Of a stretch of 64,000 nucleotides of DNA, positions 35,819 to 48,309 are shown in pieces. The position numbers and the translations under genes are program-made. Position 1 is the first letter of the stretch, and each line of letters begins with the position of its first letter. The notes below the pieces were generated by a model, which searched no databases, was not told where the DNA came from, and saw only the letters and a program-made list of their open reading frames with translations. This stretch comes from Hofstenia miamia (taxonomy: Eukaryota; Xenacoelomorpha; Acoela), in contig SCFE01000072.1 in assembly GCA_004352715.1 (NCBI GenBank), positions 458,607 through 522,606 on the forward strand, written 5' to 3'.

Positions 35819-36035
35819 TTATACGTAGCTGTTGCTAACATGGTTTAATTGTCTATTTAAAAGTTTTTTACGTTGTTGTTTTATTAATAATGCTTCAGTG
35901 ATCTTGGTATGTTTGTTCTTAGTTAATATTTTAAAGTGATCTTTTGTTGCTTGGTGATGATGTAAGTAAATTTCTGATGTTAGGTGGCCTCTTAGGTGTT
36001 CTTTAATTCTAATTTCCAAATGTCTTCTAAACTTT
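35819..36035 (-). pseudogene. Penelope-like GIY-YIG endonuclease fragment 1
   Basis: The minus strand reads SIEGKFRRHLEIRIKEHLRG, SEIYLHHH, DHFKILTKNKHTKITEALLI then KQQRKKLLNRQLNHV. Penelope-like elements end in a GIY-YIG nuclease whose C-terminal half has RHLxxRIKEHL, an A/S...H motif and a catalytic Glu in 'xKIxEALxI...P.LN'. The EAL Glu is present. The N-terminal half of the domain is missing: at about 36036 it is cut by sequence holding a ribozyme-like motif. Confidence 0.7.
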
Positions 36036-36045
36036 CCCTCTATAC

Positions 36046-36095
36046 TCTATATGCACTGACGAAGCTATACGTATGTAGCGAAACATGTTTGCGGA
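36046..36095 (+). ncRNA. Hammerhead-like ribozyme motif A
   Basis: Plus strand: CTGACGA (36056-36062), one A, a hairpin GCTATA-CGTA-TGTAGC (36064-36079), then GAAACATGTTT (36080-36090). This is the box CUGANGA, stem II, GAA, a minimal stem III (AC..GU) and a U before the expected cut. Short stem I pairing GCA/TGC flanks it. One unpaired base between the CUGANGA box and stem II departs from the textbook motif. Type I hammerheads with tiny stem III are known from Penelope-like elements (Cervera and De la Pena). Confidence 0.6.
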
Positions 36096-36171
36096 ATAAA
36101 TCTTTCTATATATATATATTAGAAGTAATTATACTGAGCTTTGCAATATTCATTTTTAAACGCTATGAAAA

Positions 36172-36207
36172 CTATAGACCGGTTTCGATTCTGAAAATCA
36201 TCATCAG
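36172..36207 (-). ncRNA. Hammerhead-like ribozyme motif B
   Basis: Minus strand: CTGATGA (36207-36201), one T, stem GATT-TTCAG-AATC, then GAAACCGGTC followed by TATAG. The stem III is the minimal ACCGGU and the cleavage triplet would be GUC. It has the same unpaired base after the box as motif A, which argues for a shared design. It lies 3' of the GIY-YIG fragment at 36402-36641 on the same strand, where a pseudo-LTR would be expected. Confidence 0.65.
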
Positions 36208-36401
36208 TAACAAATGTGCGGGGAAATAATTATTACATTTGACTACACTATTATAATACAAAATTACTGCATGCACACTAGAATAATTTTAATCTTATCA
36301 TGCTTTGTTGCTTATTTAGTAATTGATGTTTGCTTGATGATTAAAGCTTCGCTTATTTTAGGATGTGTTCTTAGTTGTATGTAAAAATTTTTTTCTTTAA
36401 C

Positions 36402-36641
36402 TTAGTGTTCATGTATACATATTTCTGATCTTAGGTGTCTGTTAATATGCTCCTTCATTCCTGTTACCAAATGTCGCTTTGTTTCCCCGACGTATGATTT
36501 TTTGCAATCATCACATTTATAATCGTAGTCAACAGAGGAAACTAAATACTTTGGAATAGGATCTTTATTTTGGAACATATCTTTAGTTTTATAAGATGTA
36601 AACATAGGAACAATTTTTGTCCATTTTAAATTGGTATGCAT
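36402..36641 (-). pseudogene. Penelope-like GIY-YIG fragment 2
   Basis: The minus strand reads MHTNLKWTKIVPMFTSYKTK, YDYKCDDCKKSYVGETKRHL and KEHINRHLRSEICIHEH. CxxCxxxYVGET-RHL is the start of the Penelope-type GIY-YIG nuclease with its Cys pair. It stops after the HEH motif, before the part carrying the catalytic Glu. Confidence 0.75.
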
Positions 36642-36689
36642 AGTTGTTATTTTCTTCTTTAAGCTTTACTAAGAAATACGAAACTAGTT

Positions 36690-36959
36690 GTTACATAAAC
36701 AAATTCTGGATTATACATTCCTTACCATTCAAATTGTAACAAAGCATACAAAATAAATACAATCAAAGCTTTGCTTAATAGAGCTAAACTTAAATCCTCA
36801 AATTACAAAGTTTTTAAAATATTTGAGGATAATGGTTATCCGTACAAATTAATCAAAAAATATTCAAACACTCTATTTTGCAATAACAATGAAGAAAATA
36901 AAATAGAACAGCTTGACGAAACAAAGATCAATGTATATTTAAAGCTTCCTTATGTATGA
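36690..36959 (+). pseudogene. Penelope-like RT-to-nuclease linker fragment, opposite orientation
   Basis: The plus strand reads PYHSNCNKAYKINTIKALLN, RAKL, then FKIFEDNGYPYKLIKKYSNT and ends LKLPYV. This matches the stretch after the RT of Penelope-like elements (HHP...K...I..LL.RA, then FL..NGYP..LI, then the 'LPYI' motif). It points the other way from fragment 2, so the locus is rearranged. Confidence 0.65.
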
Positions 36960-37051
36960 TGTAACCAAATCCGGATAAGTTAAGAAAAAATCGAGTCCGG
37001 TTAATCCGGCTAAAGTATATTGGGACGCACAGCACTAATACATACATAATA

Positions 37052-37075
37052 TATATATATATATATATATATATA
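37052..37075. repeat. (TA)n microsatellite
   Basis: Short TA run. Confidence 0.85.
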
Positions 37076-37955
37076 CGAGCTTTGGATACATCTTGGAATG
37101 CCCCGGTCAGGTTTTCAAAAAATTGATTTTTATTGTTTAAATCAAAAAAATTTTCGGCCAAATATTAAAAAAAGTTAAAAACTAAAGTCCCAAGTTGGAC
37201 ATTAAGGGTTTATTTTTTCAATATTTTCAAATTTTTTGCTGTGCTTTGCCCTGCTTTTGTAACTTCCTTGATCATGACTGAGATTTATCTCTTCCCCCCA
37301 ATCAGAAAATCATACATACACCCCTGTAAGTGATGCCCAAAACAAATAATAGTTTTGTATTGTTAGTCTACATCCTTGCACATTTTTGTATTTCAGATAG
37401 ATAATCAATTCATTATGTCAACTGCTGGTTGTGTTATATAGCCTACTTTTCCTCTTACTGCGCCAATATCTTGATGGCATTTCACCAACAAAAGAATGAG
37501 GTGGTCACTCATGGGGAAGCAGAGTCATTTAAGAGAGAAGAACTATTGAAATTATGTGCATCATTAACCCTCAGATGACAATTGGGGTCCATTGAACCCC
37601 AAAATCAATGTTTAAACTTCTTGCCAATTAATTAATATAGTGAATTTAGACAAGCTCATAGAAAAATTGTAATTTTTATATATAGTTTTAAAAAGTGTAC
37701 TAAAAATCTAAAAATTTTAAAACTTTGTGCATTATAAATAGTTGAATTTTCTTAATAGGCATTTTAGGATTAAGGTATATTCAAAGATGAAAACTTACAA
37801 CGCATCGATTTAAAAGAGTCAAAAGCAATTTATTGCAAAAAATCTTTGGCACAAGACTATAAACTAAAAACTATTTCCAAAATAATAGTAACATATAATA
37901 TAACATTATTTAGGATCATACAAAATTTTCGAAGGAGTGTAGTGTATTATTGTCT
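37076..37955. other. No gene seen; possible piggyBac-like end at 37566
   Basis: TTAACCCTCAGATGACAATT at 37565-37584, followed by GGGGTCCATTGAACCCC, starts with TTAA-CCC like many piggyBac-type elements. No partner end was found. The rest is AT-rich and unannotated. Confidence 0.3.
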
Positions 37956-37959
37956 TTAA

Positions 37960-38400
37960 GTATGCATTGTCTATGAAAAAGGAATGTTCGCACTTTTTTT
38001 CTAAATTTTTTGTAGTTAATTTCCAATTTAATTTCATGGTCTAAGGTATTCCAAATTTTAGTTGCCATGTGATGAAAACTATTTGAATGTTTATCTAAGC
38101 ATTACAATTTTTTGAGAACGTTTATTTATCTTAATATATTGTTTTAAAAATGAAAGAGAAGGTGTACCAGATTTACATTTAAATAATATTGATGCCATAA
38201 TAATAAGGAGCTAATATTTTATATTGAATTCGATAGACTGAACTGTCATGTTTTTGCGCAAGGTTAGGTATTTTAAGAAACCAATTGAAAGTTTTAGACA
38301 GAAGTATGCGATATTTTGAGTTTATGTTTGAAAAGAGAAATGAGCAATATTGAAAATGAGATAAACAAAAAGAATTTATTAATAACATTGTGTTTTTAAA
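37960..38400 (-). pseudogene. Non-LTR retrotransposon RT C-terminus, copy 2
   Basis: The minus strand reads CLSHFQYCSFLFSNINSKY, RILLSKTFNWFLKIPNLAQK, close to the copy at 9.04-9.35 kb. The untranslated tail is shared too (compare 8890-9045 with 37995-38180). More strongly 5'-truncated than copy 1. Confidence 0.7.
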
Positions 38401-41400
38401 TACACTTTACTACATTGTAATTTTAAGCTTCTTTAAATATTCTAATGAAAAATCTATGCTTTATTACCAATTAAGATAATTCCAGACTGGTATCTAAATT
38501 AAGTGGGCCATTAAATTCAAGCTAATCCAAATCATTCTTAACATGAAGTATTAGGCATTTTTTGGGTGCCTTACATGTTTGTGGGAATGCCGGGTCTTAA
38601 ACCCATATCAAATTATTTATGAAAAGTGCTGTTTATTACAAAAAAGTTCTACCCCCAATTTCAATTTAAAGTCATTTGCATCTGAAAACTACATGTCGAT
38701 CTGCTTCCATTTTATGGAATTGCACTGGGAGAACATTTATTTTTGATAAGTAAATTACATTTATTGATTACGTCACAAACATTATATATAGAAAAGCGGA
38801 TGTGAAATTTGCATAGGTGCCTAAACTTTATTTAATTTATCGTAATTTTAGAATAGCAATCGTACCAATGTAAATAATGTGGCAAGTATTTATTTTAAGA
38901 GCAGGAAAAATTCCTATCTGCGGAAATGGGCGTGGAATTGAATAAAATTTTAAAAGCTGTTAGATGCGAAAATCAATATCGATTTCTACGAATTTCGCTT
39001 GATTTTATTGATTAAATTATATCAAATACAGAAAGATATTGCAAGTTTGTGCTGTAAAAGTCGAAAATTTGGTACTTACATTGACGAAAAATGGATTTGA
39101 TAGAATTTTTTCCTGACTTTCATATTAGCGATATATATATATATATAAATTTTGAATTTAATTCCACACTACAAAAATGGTGATTAATCGTTGCGAAAAA
39201 CAATTTACACACATGCAATACGATACTTAATTACAGATGCCCCATAGCAATCATAGCTTGAGTCTCATAACCTACAAATATATAGCGTCATATGTATGAA
39301 AAAAAAAAAATATATATATATATATATACTAAAGTAAAGAATATTTATTTTAATCTCTTCAATTATGTTTGATATTAACATCTGCTACATTCCCAGAAAT
39401 TTACTCATAGATCTCTGTAGTCAAAGTTATTGTCTTTTCTAATGCCTCGTAACGAACAAAAAATTGATATTAGGTTATTTAATGAGTTGCAATGTAGCTC
39501 CACAGAATTTTCAATAATCAAGTATCTAAATGCATAGCACCCATAATTGAAGATTTGCAAACAATTTATTTAAAATGATATAAGAAGTAGTGTTAATAAG
39601 TTCCATAGATAGTTATCAACATATCCACATACTATGTAATAGATAGCAATCTTAAACATCATAATAAGTAATCGATTGACCAAATTTAAATAACGTCTAA
39701 AATAAGAAACCAATTACAAATGTCTAGCAGATACTTATTCGAAAATTGACATAATCTAAGGACAACATAACATTTAGAAATCATTGCACAATATTTCGAA
39801 TTCATCGCATTTCGGATATACACAAGTTAACTTTTTGTGCACGAGTTCTATATTCTAAAATGGATTTTCTTAAAATAAATACAGGCATGGTGTTTTCAAC
39901 ACCATGTATGTTGCTTTGCTGATTACACGCGTATATTTTTATATACTTTTTACATTGTAGAAATACTACCTATTGAAATCATAATTAATCAATTTACAAC
40001 ACCATGTCGGCAGTGTAATCTATTTAAGAAGTTGTCTCAGTAACTAATTTCCCTTTTAGAAAAGTGAAAAGTACAGTGATTCTGACAATCGAACCAACAA
40101 AATATTTTATCAGCATTTTATATCTTTGAAATTTTTCACAAAAATCTTACTGAATTGTAACAAGCAGTAGCAAAGCTTAAAAAATACTTATTATTTTAAT
40201 ATAAAATTTCGGTGCCTTAGAAATTTGTTTCTTAAAAATTAGTTTGCACGCTGATTTGGAAAAGCTTATCTACTACGTGTGGTATGTTGGATAATATTTT
40301 GGTCTTACAGAATAATACTTTTCCATACATGTTGTCAACTGAATTAAGTATACATGTATTTTTTATCACAATATCGTCAGGGATACTAATAGCAAATGCT
40401 AGTAAAAAATTATCAAAATATGTAGAAGACTAATATATTTTGATACTTCTAAATATGACAAAATTTCTTGCATAAAATGTCATCAAAACTGTTAATATAT
40501 TACTAATATATGAAAAAGGTCAAATTTGTGACAAAATTTTACATGCACAACAATACACACATACACGCCCATATAAATAAAATAATAAATAATTAAATAA
40601 ATATATATATATATATATACAATATATATATATATATATAACAATAATATTGTGCAAAGTCAATATATAGAGATTTGAATCCGGGAGTGCATTTCAACAA
40701 CTGAAATATACAGGTCCTTCCAAGTATCGTTGATCTATAGAATTAATGGGTGGAGGATGTGATTATAGGTCGTAAATGTTATCTATGGCATCAATATTTA
40801 TTGATTAGGTGAAATAAAAACAGTTTTTTAACATATTCAAATGCAACACCACATGATTACATGAAGTAGATAGTAAATATGTAAAAACACAACTAACACT
40901 GGATTTTGGTATAAACTTCTCTTTTCTTGCACATAGCTTGGTCTGAGAGATGTTTGTATCTAAATTGAACACTTTACATGCATAATTTTACTTTTGGTGT
41001 ACTTTGTTCTGAGTCACAACACTACATCAGCTTTCAATGGAAGCTCTGCCAAGTAAAAATGTCCAATACTGTTTTGATAAACAAGAATGAGTGTTGATAA
41101 AATATTAAATTTATTCTCAAGACTAAATATATATTACCATTATTATTTTAATAACAGCCTGGGAATTATTTTAAACTATGTCTCTACAACAGAATCTGTG
41201 AGAGCTGATCAGTCACTTTTTGTGCAAAATTGATTAGTACCCTAATTTTGCAAAAAAATGTAATTTTTGGACGGACAATGCAAATATGGCCAGTACCGCC
41301 TTATATTTAAAGCTGAATACTGTATATTGGTAATGATCAAGCATTTGAGGTGAAGTCCAATTTTGTACATTTACTATTAATCGAAAACTTTAAAAAAACT

Positions 41401-43980
41401 GCATAAATGAAATCGAATAAATTTTTGTGCTTTCCTAGGCTCTTGCTAAACTTAAGTTTTTCAATTTCAAACTATAGATTTTTTAAATTTTTAAACATGA
41501 CCAAGTTTTGTCAAACAAAATGAAAAATAAAAAAAGGTTTGCAAGGACATACATACAATGAACAGGGCTTAAGATTATTTCATGGGTCGGGCAGTACTTG
41601 GGTTTAAATGTTTGGATCAAGCCCATCTCTGCGCTAAAGAAATATTTATTCAATAACCCAACGCAGAAGTCCATTTTTATGTTAAATAGTGTGCTATCTG
41701 AATCTTTGATTTTTAAGAATTACATCAAATCTAACAAAAACAACAGGAATATTTGTAATGCAGTAAAAGAAAAGATTCGTATACATTTATTACCCCTAAA
41801 TTATAGAATGAATTTGACATTGAATTACCACTAGAAGCAAAGAAATAAAAATTACCATTAAAAGGCAAAGCCGTCGTTTTGGCGGCTGACTAATTTATAT
41901 CATTATTAAAAACATTTAAAAAATAAGTCATACGTTTATGCACTTTAAATACTTTCAAGAATTTACTTTATAAATGTTTAGCATTAAAAAATAAATTCAT
42001 TCCATCAGAAACAAAAAGAGAAAATTTAAATTTTATAATTTAAGAATCTTCAAACAGTCCTTTTAGAAACTGGAATCAATTTTTCGGACGTCAGTCCACC
42101 ACAAGTTCATCGACTACAGGCATTACAATGTGCAAATTTTTATCTGGTTCTGCAGCAAATTTCGAAAGCCAATAGTCAAATTTTGAATTTTGATAAAAAT
42201 ATGAAAAGAATATATGTGTTATTAAATTTTGAGAATAAGCAATTTTTCCGAACTGTCATAATAGGATTGAAGACTACTTGATCCTCGTCAGAAATATTAT
42301 ACAAATGTTAATATTGATATTTATTTAAAAAAATGGATTGTACAGAATAACACACAGACTGAATTTTTATATTTAGCTCATTTATTTCACACTAATACAT
42401 TTTTTGTTACAACTTGATTAGCACAGGGGTAATAATAGCATTTTGCAGTACAATTTGCATCATTATTAAAAACATTCAGTTTTCCAAATCAGTCGTCTAA
42501 ATTTTTAGAAAATAATAATTACATTCACTAATGTTGCTTCCATGTAAATTCTGTAAAGCGTGATACAAAGTTGAGTGTTCTTTAAGAATAATGCATTTTA
42601 GAACTAGTATAAGTTAAATGGGTTATAATTACAAGTGTAAAAGCAATATATTTTTTGCATATATTTTAATATTTTGTACGCAATAACATTCATTATGAAA
42701 TATTTGATTTAATAGCACAAATGTGTTTTTAACCATTTTCACTTAAAAATATATTTCAAATATAAATTAATAGATGTTAGCCCGGTAGTGGTAAACGTTG
42801 CAATTATATAGGTGAAATACATGTATATATGTACTATATATATATATGTATTATATAAAAATGACGATATTCTAGGCTAAAAGCTTTCCTTAGAAATGAC
42901 ATCGATCTTCCATCCTTTAAGTTAAAATTTATTAATGGCGCGTCCAGTTCCAATATTAAAACAAAAGAAATTAACTTACTGATTGCAGCTTTATCTGCCT
43001 GTACTTAGCACATCATAGAGCACAGTTGATCGATTTTTATAATCTCGTTCCGGATTAAATCAATTTATCATTCGGAAACTGCCATAAACTCCACTCTTTT
43101 GTGAAAGATAATTCAACGCGAAAAAATTTAAATCGATTAGTGCTACCTCTGTTTAAACTATGTCAATAAAGTATGTGTCTAAAATATTTTATTTTTTATC
43201 AACGTTTTTATTAATTCAAAGAACTAGTTGACAAGAATTTGATAATCAGGTACCATAATCTCAACGTCTACCTAAAATATGTCTTCCAAAAAATTGAAAA
43301 TAACAGCTAATCCTGACAAAGTTAACTTAACGCCTGTTTTAATAAAATATGTTTCAATGAATTAAAAATTGCTGTGCTGGTATTGGATTTTATAATATCA
43401 ACTCTACAATTATTGAACTACATCCGTTATCCATTAAAATATAATGAATACATTATAGTCTTTAACGCAATGTCTATAACTATGGGTTTTCTTATTTGAA
43501 CCTACCCACTGAGAGTATAGTAGTAATCATTTAACAAACTTATTTTGAAAATTTCAAAGTCATAAATACATGTAATCCAAGAGATCAATGTCATTTGCTT
43601 GTGGTTCTATATTCAATCATTTCTGTGATGATAATAGAACATTGTGAAATTTAAAGAAAGCTAATTAAAACGATTTTTTGCATTACAATTAACAAAATTA
43701 AGTACTTAGTGAAACTACATGCTTTTGTTAGTTTTCTTGTAATGCACTAGAATTGTTCTAAACATGTGCAAATATAACAAATATGGCATTCGATACTTTA
43801 CAGCATGAGAAATTTTGTTTCCAGATTTCATAAAGAAAGTATTTTGCTGATATCTTTTGCTGGATCAAAAAAATCTTATACTCTTATGAAGAACTTTCAA
43901 CTGCTCAGTTAACACAATTCATTTTAGAAAACGATCACAACTTGAACAATACCAAAAGTGTATATAGCACGCCACTCCAC

Positions 43981-44019
<39 letters not shown>

Positions 44020-45748
44020 TGTTTGACACATTTACAGATTTTGTCAATAACTTTTCAAATATAACGGAATGGTAAAAGATATTACAAACCAAACGTACAA
44101 TGCAGATTTGGATAACATCTAGAAAACGATTTTAAAAAGAGCGAGCGCTTTGATTTTATTCAAAAAATATCTGGAGCAATCTATGAAAGTTAAACTTAAT
44201 CAGTTGTGGAGTTATTTCGAATGAGAGTTATACACTTAGTTGTAAAATTTGGGTCATTTGTACCTAAGTTTAATTAAGTCGATTTAGTATTTTTAATAAA
44301 ATTGGTTTTCTTTCTTTTATTTCTGTCAGCAATATGTTTAAACAAGTTTTATGTGTTTGTTACATTGTAAACAATAACGCGTTTACATAAATATAGTCTT
44401 GTCAAGGCGATATATATTTAATTATTGCCTTGAATCGAATAAATATTACATAACTTGAGAAATATTAATTAGAATTTAAACGCAGGTATTGTTCGCATGA
44501 AATAGATCCATTCATTTATTAATTTTTTACAAGTTTATTTCCAAAGATATCAAATATAATGTAGTAATTTTCAAGAAAGTTTTAATAGAAAACTGTAACT
44601 GCATTCTCTTAAAATTTGTATTTGGTCACCCCCTGGGCACATGTTGAATAACAATCCCAGACAAATTTTATTGAACTATAAAACAAAATTATTTTTATTA
44701 AATTACAGTTAAAATTTAAAATATTTTTAGTGTTTTTTTAGACTAAGTGAACATCTTGAATAGCTTTTAAACATACCTTAAGGTGCTTTTTACAAATATA
44801 CAAATTTACCCTAATTGAATTCAGAATAATATAATTAGGGTGCAATTTTTAAAAGAAACCAGTTTTAATATTACTTGTAACAAATGGTTAACAAAAAAAC
44901 CTAGATTTTAACATCAACATTTTTTCAAAAATACATCATAATTTTATGGAAGAAAACATGCATTAATACGTATTAAAACTTGTTTTTCTATGTATTCTTA
45001 AAAGTTCCATGCAACAATATTTTTGATGGTAACTATAAATGTAGAGAAAAAATTTGACATTAATATTTGTAAAATCTAATATTTAGTCGAACGAAAAACT
45101 GTATTACATCTTAAGAATTTCGAAAATGGGCAATATATGATTATTCGTGGTCTGATTAAGCTAGATTTAATAAAGGTTGAATTTAACTTACTTATATTGC
45201 GAGTGTCAAATCTTTACTAAATGTCCTCATTAATTTGACATAATTACTGAAATGGCAATTCCCTTAGGAATGCTTCGTGTCTAGATATTTTAGACAAATG
45301 ATATTTTATTGATTTCTATTCAGTTTATTGTAAAAATATAGGATTTAGAATTGAAGTCAAGCATCTATTTGAAGCTATCTAATTACTTATGGTGTCGTTT
45401 TAATATTTAACCAAATTAATATTTAAAGCTGATTTTAATTTGGAATTTTAATGCTAGTCTATTTATCTGAAATAATTTACTTATATTTTGTAGTTATAAT
45501 GGTTAAGGAATGTTTATCAACAAGATATGCTTTGAAGATATATAGTACACCAACAAGTGTTGCATCACTGAATTATTAATCTAAAACTATCCAGATATTT
45601 TAAAATCTATGTTAATTTCTTCTAAAAATACAATATAAATTTTCCATAACTTAAAAACTAATAAGGATAACATCATATGAAAGCACCACATTTTAGAGCA
45701 GCATCTCTTCTTATATTTACAGTTTGTAAATAATACGCCGTCATGAAC
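38401..45748. other. Long AT-rich stretch, no gene seen
   Basis: TA or A/TA tracts at 39131-39147, 39299-39328, 40597-40641, 42829-42860 and 43983-44018. The 78-codon frame at 41598-41834 is the longest plausible one (KKYLFNNPTQKSIFMLNSVL) but matches no family I know. No element boundaries recognised. Confidence 0.5.
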
Positions 45749-45756
45749 ATTTGTAC

Positions 45757-46115
45757 CAGGCCCGTAACGACGGGGGTTAGAGGGACCAACCCCGCCTAGA
45801 AAGTAAGGAAACCCTTCAAAGACAAAAAAGCTAAAAGCAAAATTAGCATGTAAAAATATAGTTTGTTAATTCAATTGTTGTAACTTTCCTATGAATAAGG
45901 TCTATTTTGTTAATATTTTCAAAAAAATTTTACTCGCTTACTTGATCATTACCAAATAACCTCATCCATTAGAAAATCTTGCCCATAAATGCAACATAAA
46001 ATTCAAATGGTGTACAGTCTTGGTAAAATTTTGCAGTAAATTTTAAGGGAAAGTTGAAATTTCCACCGAGAATGATCGTCGACTCCCTTAGGTGATAATA
46101 CTGGCTACGAACCTG
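45757..46115. mobile_element. hAT-like MITE, 359 bp
   Basis: Left end CAGGCCCGTAACGACGGGGG; the complement of the right end is CAGGTTCGTAGCCAGTATTA. The flanking 8-mers ATTTGTAC (45749-45756) and ATTTGTGC (46116-46123) match at 7 of 8, consistent with an old hAT target duplication. Non-coding. Confidence 0.7.
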
Positions 46116-46123
46116 ATTTGTGC

Positions 46124-48079
46124 AACGCATTTTTAACAAGCTTGGGTGTTAAAAAATCGGAACCATCCAATTGACATTTTTAGCATGTCAATTCTGAAAA
46201 GTCTCGCCCCACCTCGTAGGAATGCGATTTATCGGAAAAGATAAATAGGAATTCAGTGATTAAAAAAATTGATAAGAATCATTGTATTTGGTATGAAGAA
46301 TGCCGTTGCAGGCAAGGATCGTGTCTTGAGTCAATAATCCGAAATGGGTGGCAGTCAAAGTTATTGTTTCTCATTATTGTCTTGTGCTGCAGCTTCTAAG
46401 CTAGTCGTATTAAATTGTTATTCATGTTCCCATAAATCAGTAGGAGCGATGTCTCGTTAGAGAAAGGTTTAAATACACAGCGGAAGACATTTGTATCGTA
46501 TGACGTTGGAACAGCCAAATTATTTTACTCGATATCTTCGATACGGTTGTCTTAACATTAATATGTTTTCTACTATAATAAAATATTAGGTCTGTATAGA
46601 AACTAATCAATTACTGCTTGCCAATACCTGAAATCTTGCCGTAAGCTTACGGAAATGATCCCAAAAGGATGTACAAAATGGTGTGAAATAATGCGTTAAC
46701 TAGATTTTAATTAGGTGCTTGATTCTTTCTAAATACAATTATTCAATGGAACATTTTTAATGGTTTATTTCTCTCAGTTTTATAGTCAGAAGTCAATGAA
46801 TGCTCAATTCCCCTCTAGTTAATGCATTAATTCACGCACTTTAGAATGTTCTTTGGACTACTTCACTAACCACATTTAGGGCTAATTTGCTGGTAAGACG
46901 AAAATGGTTTTTAGTCGAAAATATATTAGGTTATGTTTTAGATCATGTCAAATGAAAAGAAATGAAACATCCATATTTAGAGTTGTTTTTTCCAATATAA
47001 AATACTGTTTACAACTCTAAATAGCGTCAAGCAATAGAAATATAGGAACAAAACACATACAAAAAAATATTTACAAAAATAATTACAATTACTAGCTTGG
47101 GCTAGGCGAATTTAGGTTATGTGTAGTCTACTGAATAATCACTATTATAAAATTTAAAATCCAATTGCGAAGAAAAATAAAAGTATCATTGTCTTATCTA
47201 GAGCAATTTTTTAAGGCCAAGATTTAAAATTTAAGAAATTATATCGTTAAACTGTCCTATTCAGAAGCATGCATCAAATTTTCCTTGCCCCTGAAATATG
47301 AATTTTGTGATTGCGAATGGTAAATCAGAAACTAAAGTCTTCTTAATACAAAAACGGAATGCTATTCTGTTTTCTGCTTCAATATGGTCTGGCACTAGGT
47401 AGGAATAGAGTTGAGCATTATAGACAATCTCTTGAGTTACAAAGCTTTTTAAGAAGACTTTTTGCAAGATTAAAGCACCCTCTTTATCAAACGACTATGG
47501 CAGTTTTACTGGTAAATCGCAAGACTGTTTTTTAAGTTTTGATTGAATATTCAACATTGTAATACGTTATTGTTATACAATGAAATACAATAAAATAAAA
47601 AAGGATCGGTGAATCAGAAAAAATTATACACACAAACTAAAATCAGACGCGAATTCTATAGGTGGATCCACCATGGAGCTAAGTCTGCAGAAAAATCTCC
47701 ATTAGTACTCGTTTTTGATCTGCAGTACATAAATGTAAAATAATTTAATGTTTTTCGATGTGCCAAAATATATCCAGTAGGACACCAAAAAACGAAAAAA
47801 TATAAATGTATGTCTCAACGAATTAACATTAATAAGGGGAACTTATACGTCAAGAATATTAAGCCGCAAATCACCAGCATTTTTATATGCTCCCTTTTAA
47901 TATGACCTTAATCTATCCGCAAAACACTCGCCAGGGATTTCTTGAAATTTTTTTTTGGCTTAGTAGTTTCTTACAGATTTCCAGATATCATATGGAGAAA
48001 TTGAGAACATCATTTTTGTAAATGTTGTAGCCATCTAACGGAACAATTTGAAAATTTATATTGCCAACAAAATTAAAAT
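46124..48079. other. No gene seen
   Basis: AT-rich unannotated sequence. Confidence 0.55.
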
Positions 48080-48309
48080 TTACAATTTATGCTAACAGAA
48101 AATGCTTTGNNNNNNNNNNNNNNNNNNNNNNNNNNNNNNNNNNNNNNNNNNNNNNNNNNNNNNNNNNNNNNNNNNNNNNNNNNNNNNNNNNNNNNNNNNN
48201 NNNNNNNNNNNNNNNNNNNNNNNNNNNNNNNNNNNNNNNNNNNNNNNNNNNNNNNNNNNNNNNNNNNNNNNNNNNNNNNTTACAATTTATGCTAACAGAA
48301 AATGCTTTG
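48080..48309. other. 170-N gap with the same 30 bp on both sides
   Basis: The 30 bases before the gap (48080-48109) and after it (48280-48309) are identical, starting TTACAATTTATGCTAACAGA. The gap may be false, with overlapping contig ends. Confidence 0.85.

Noticed and set aside
40675-40705. GATTTGAATCCGGG as a tRNA T-arm
   Set aside because: No cloverleaf can be built around it.
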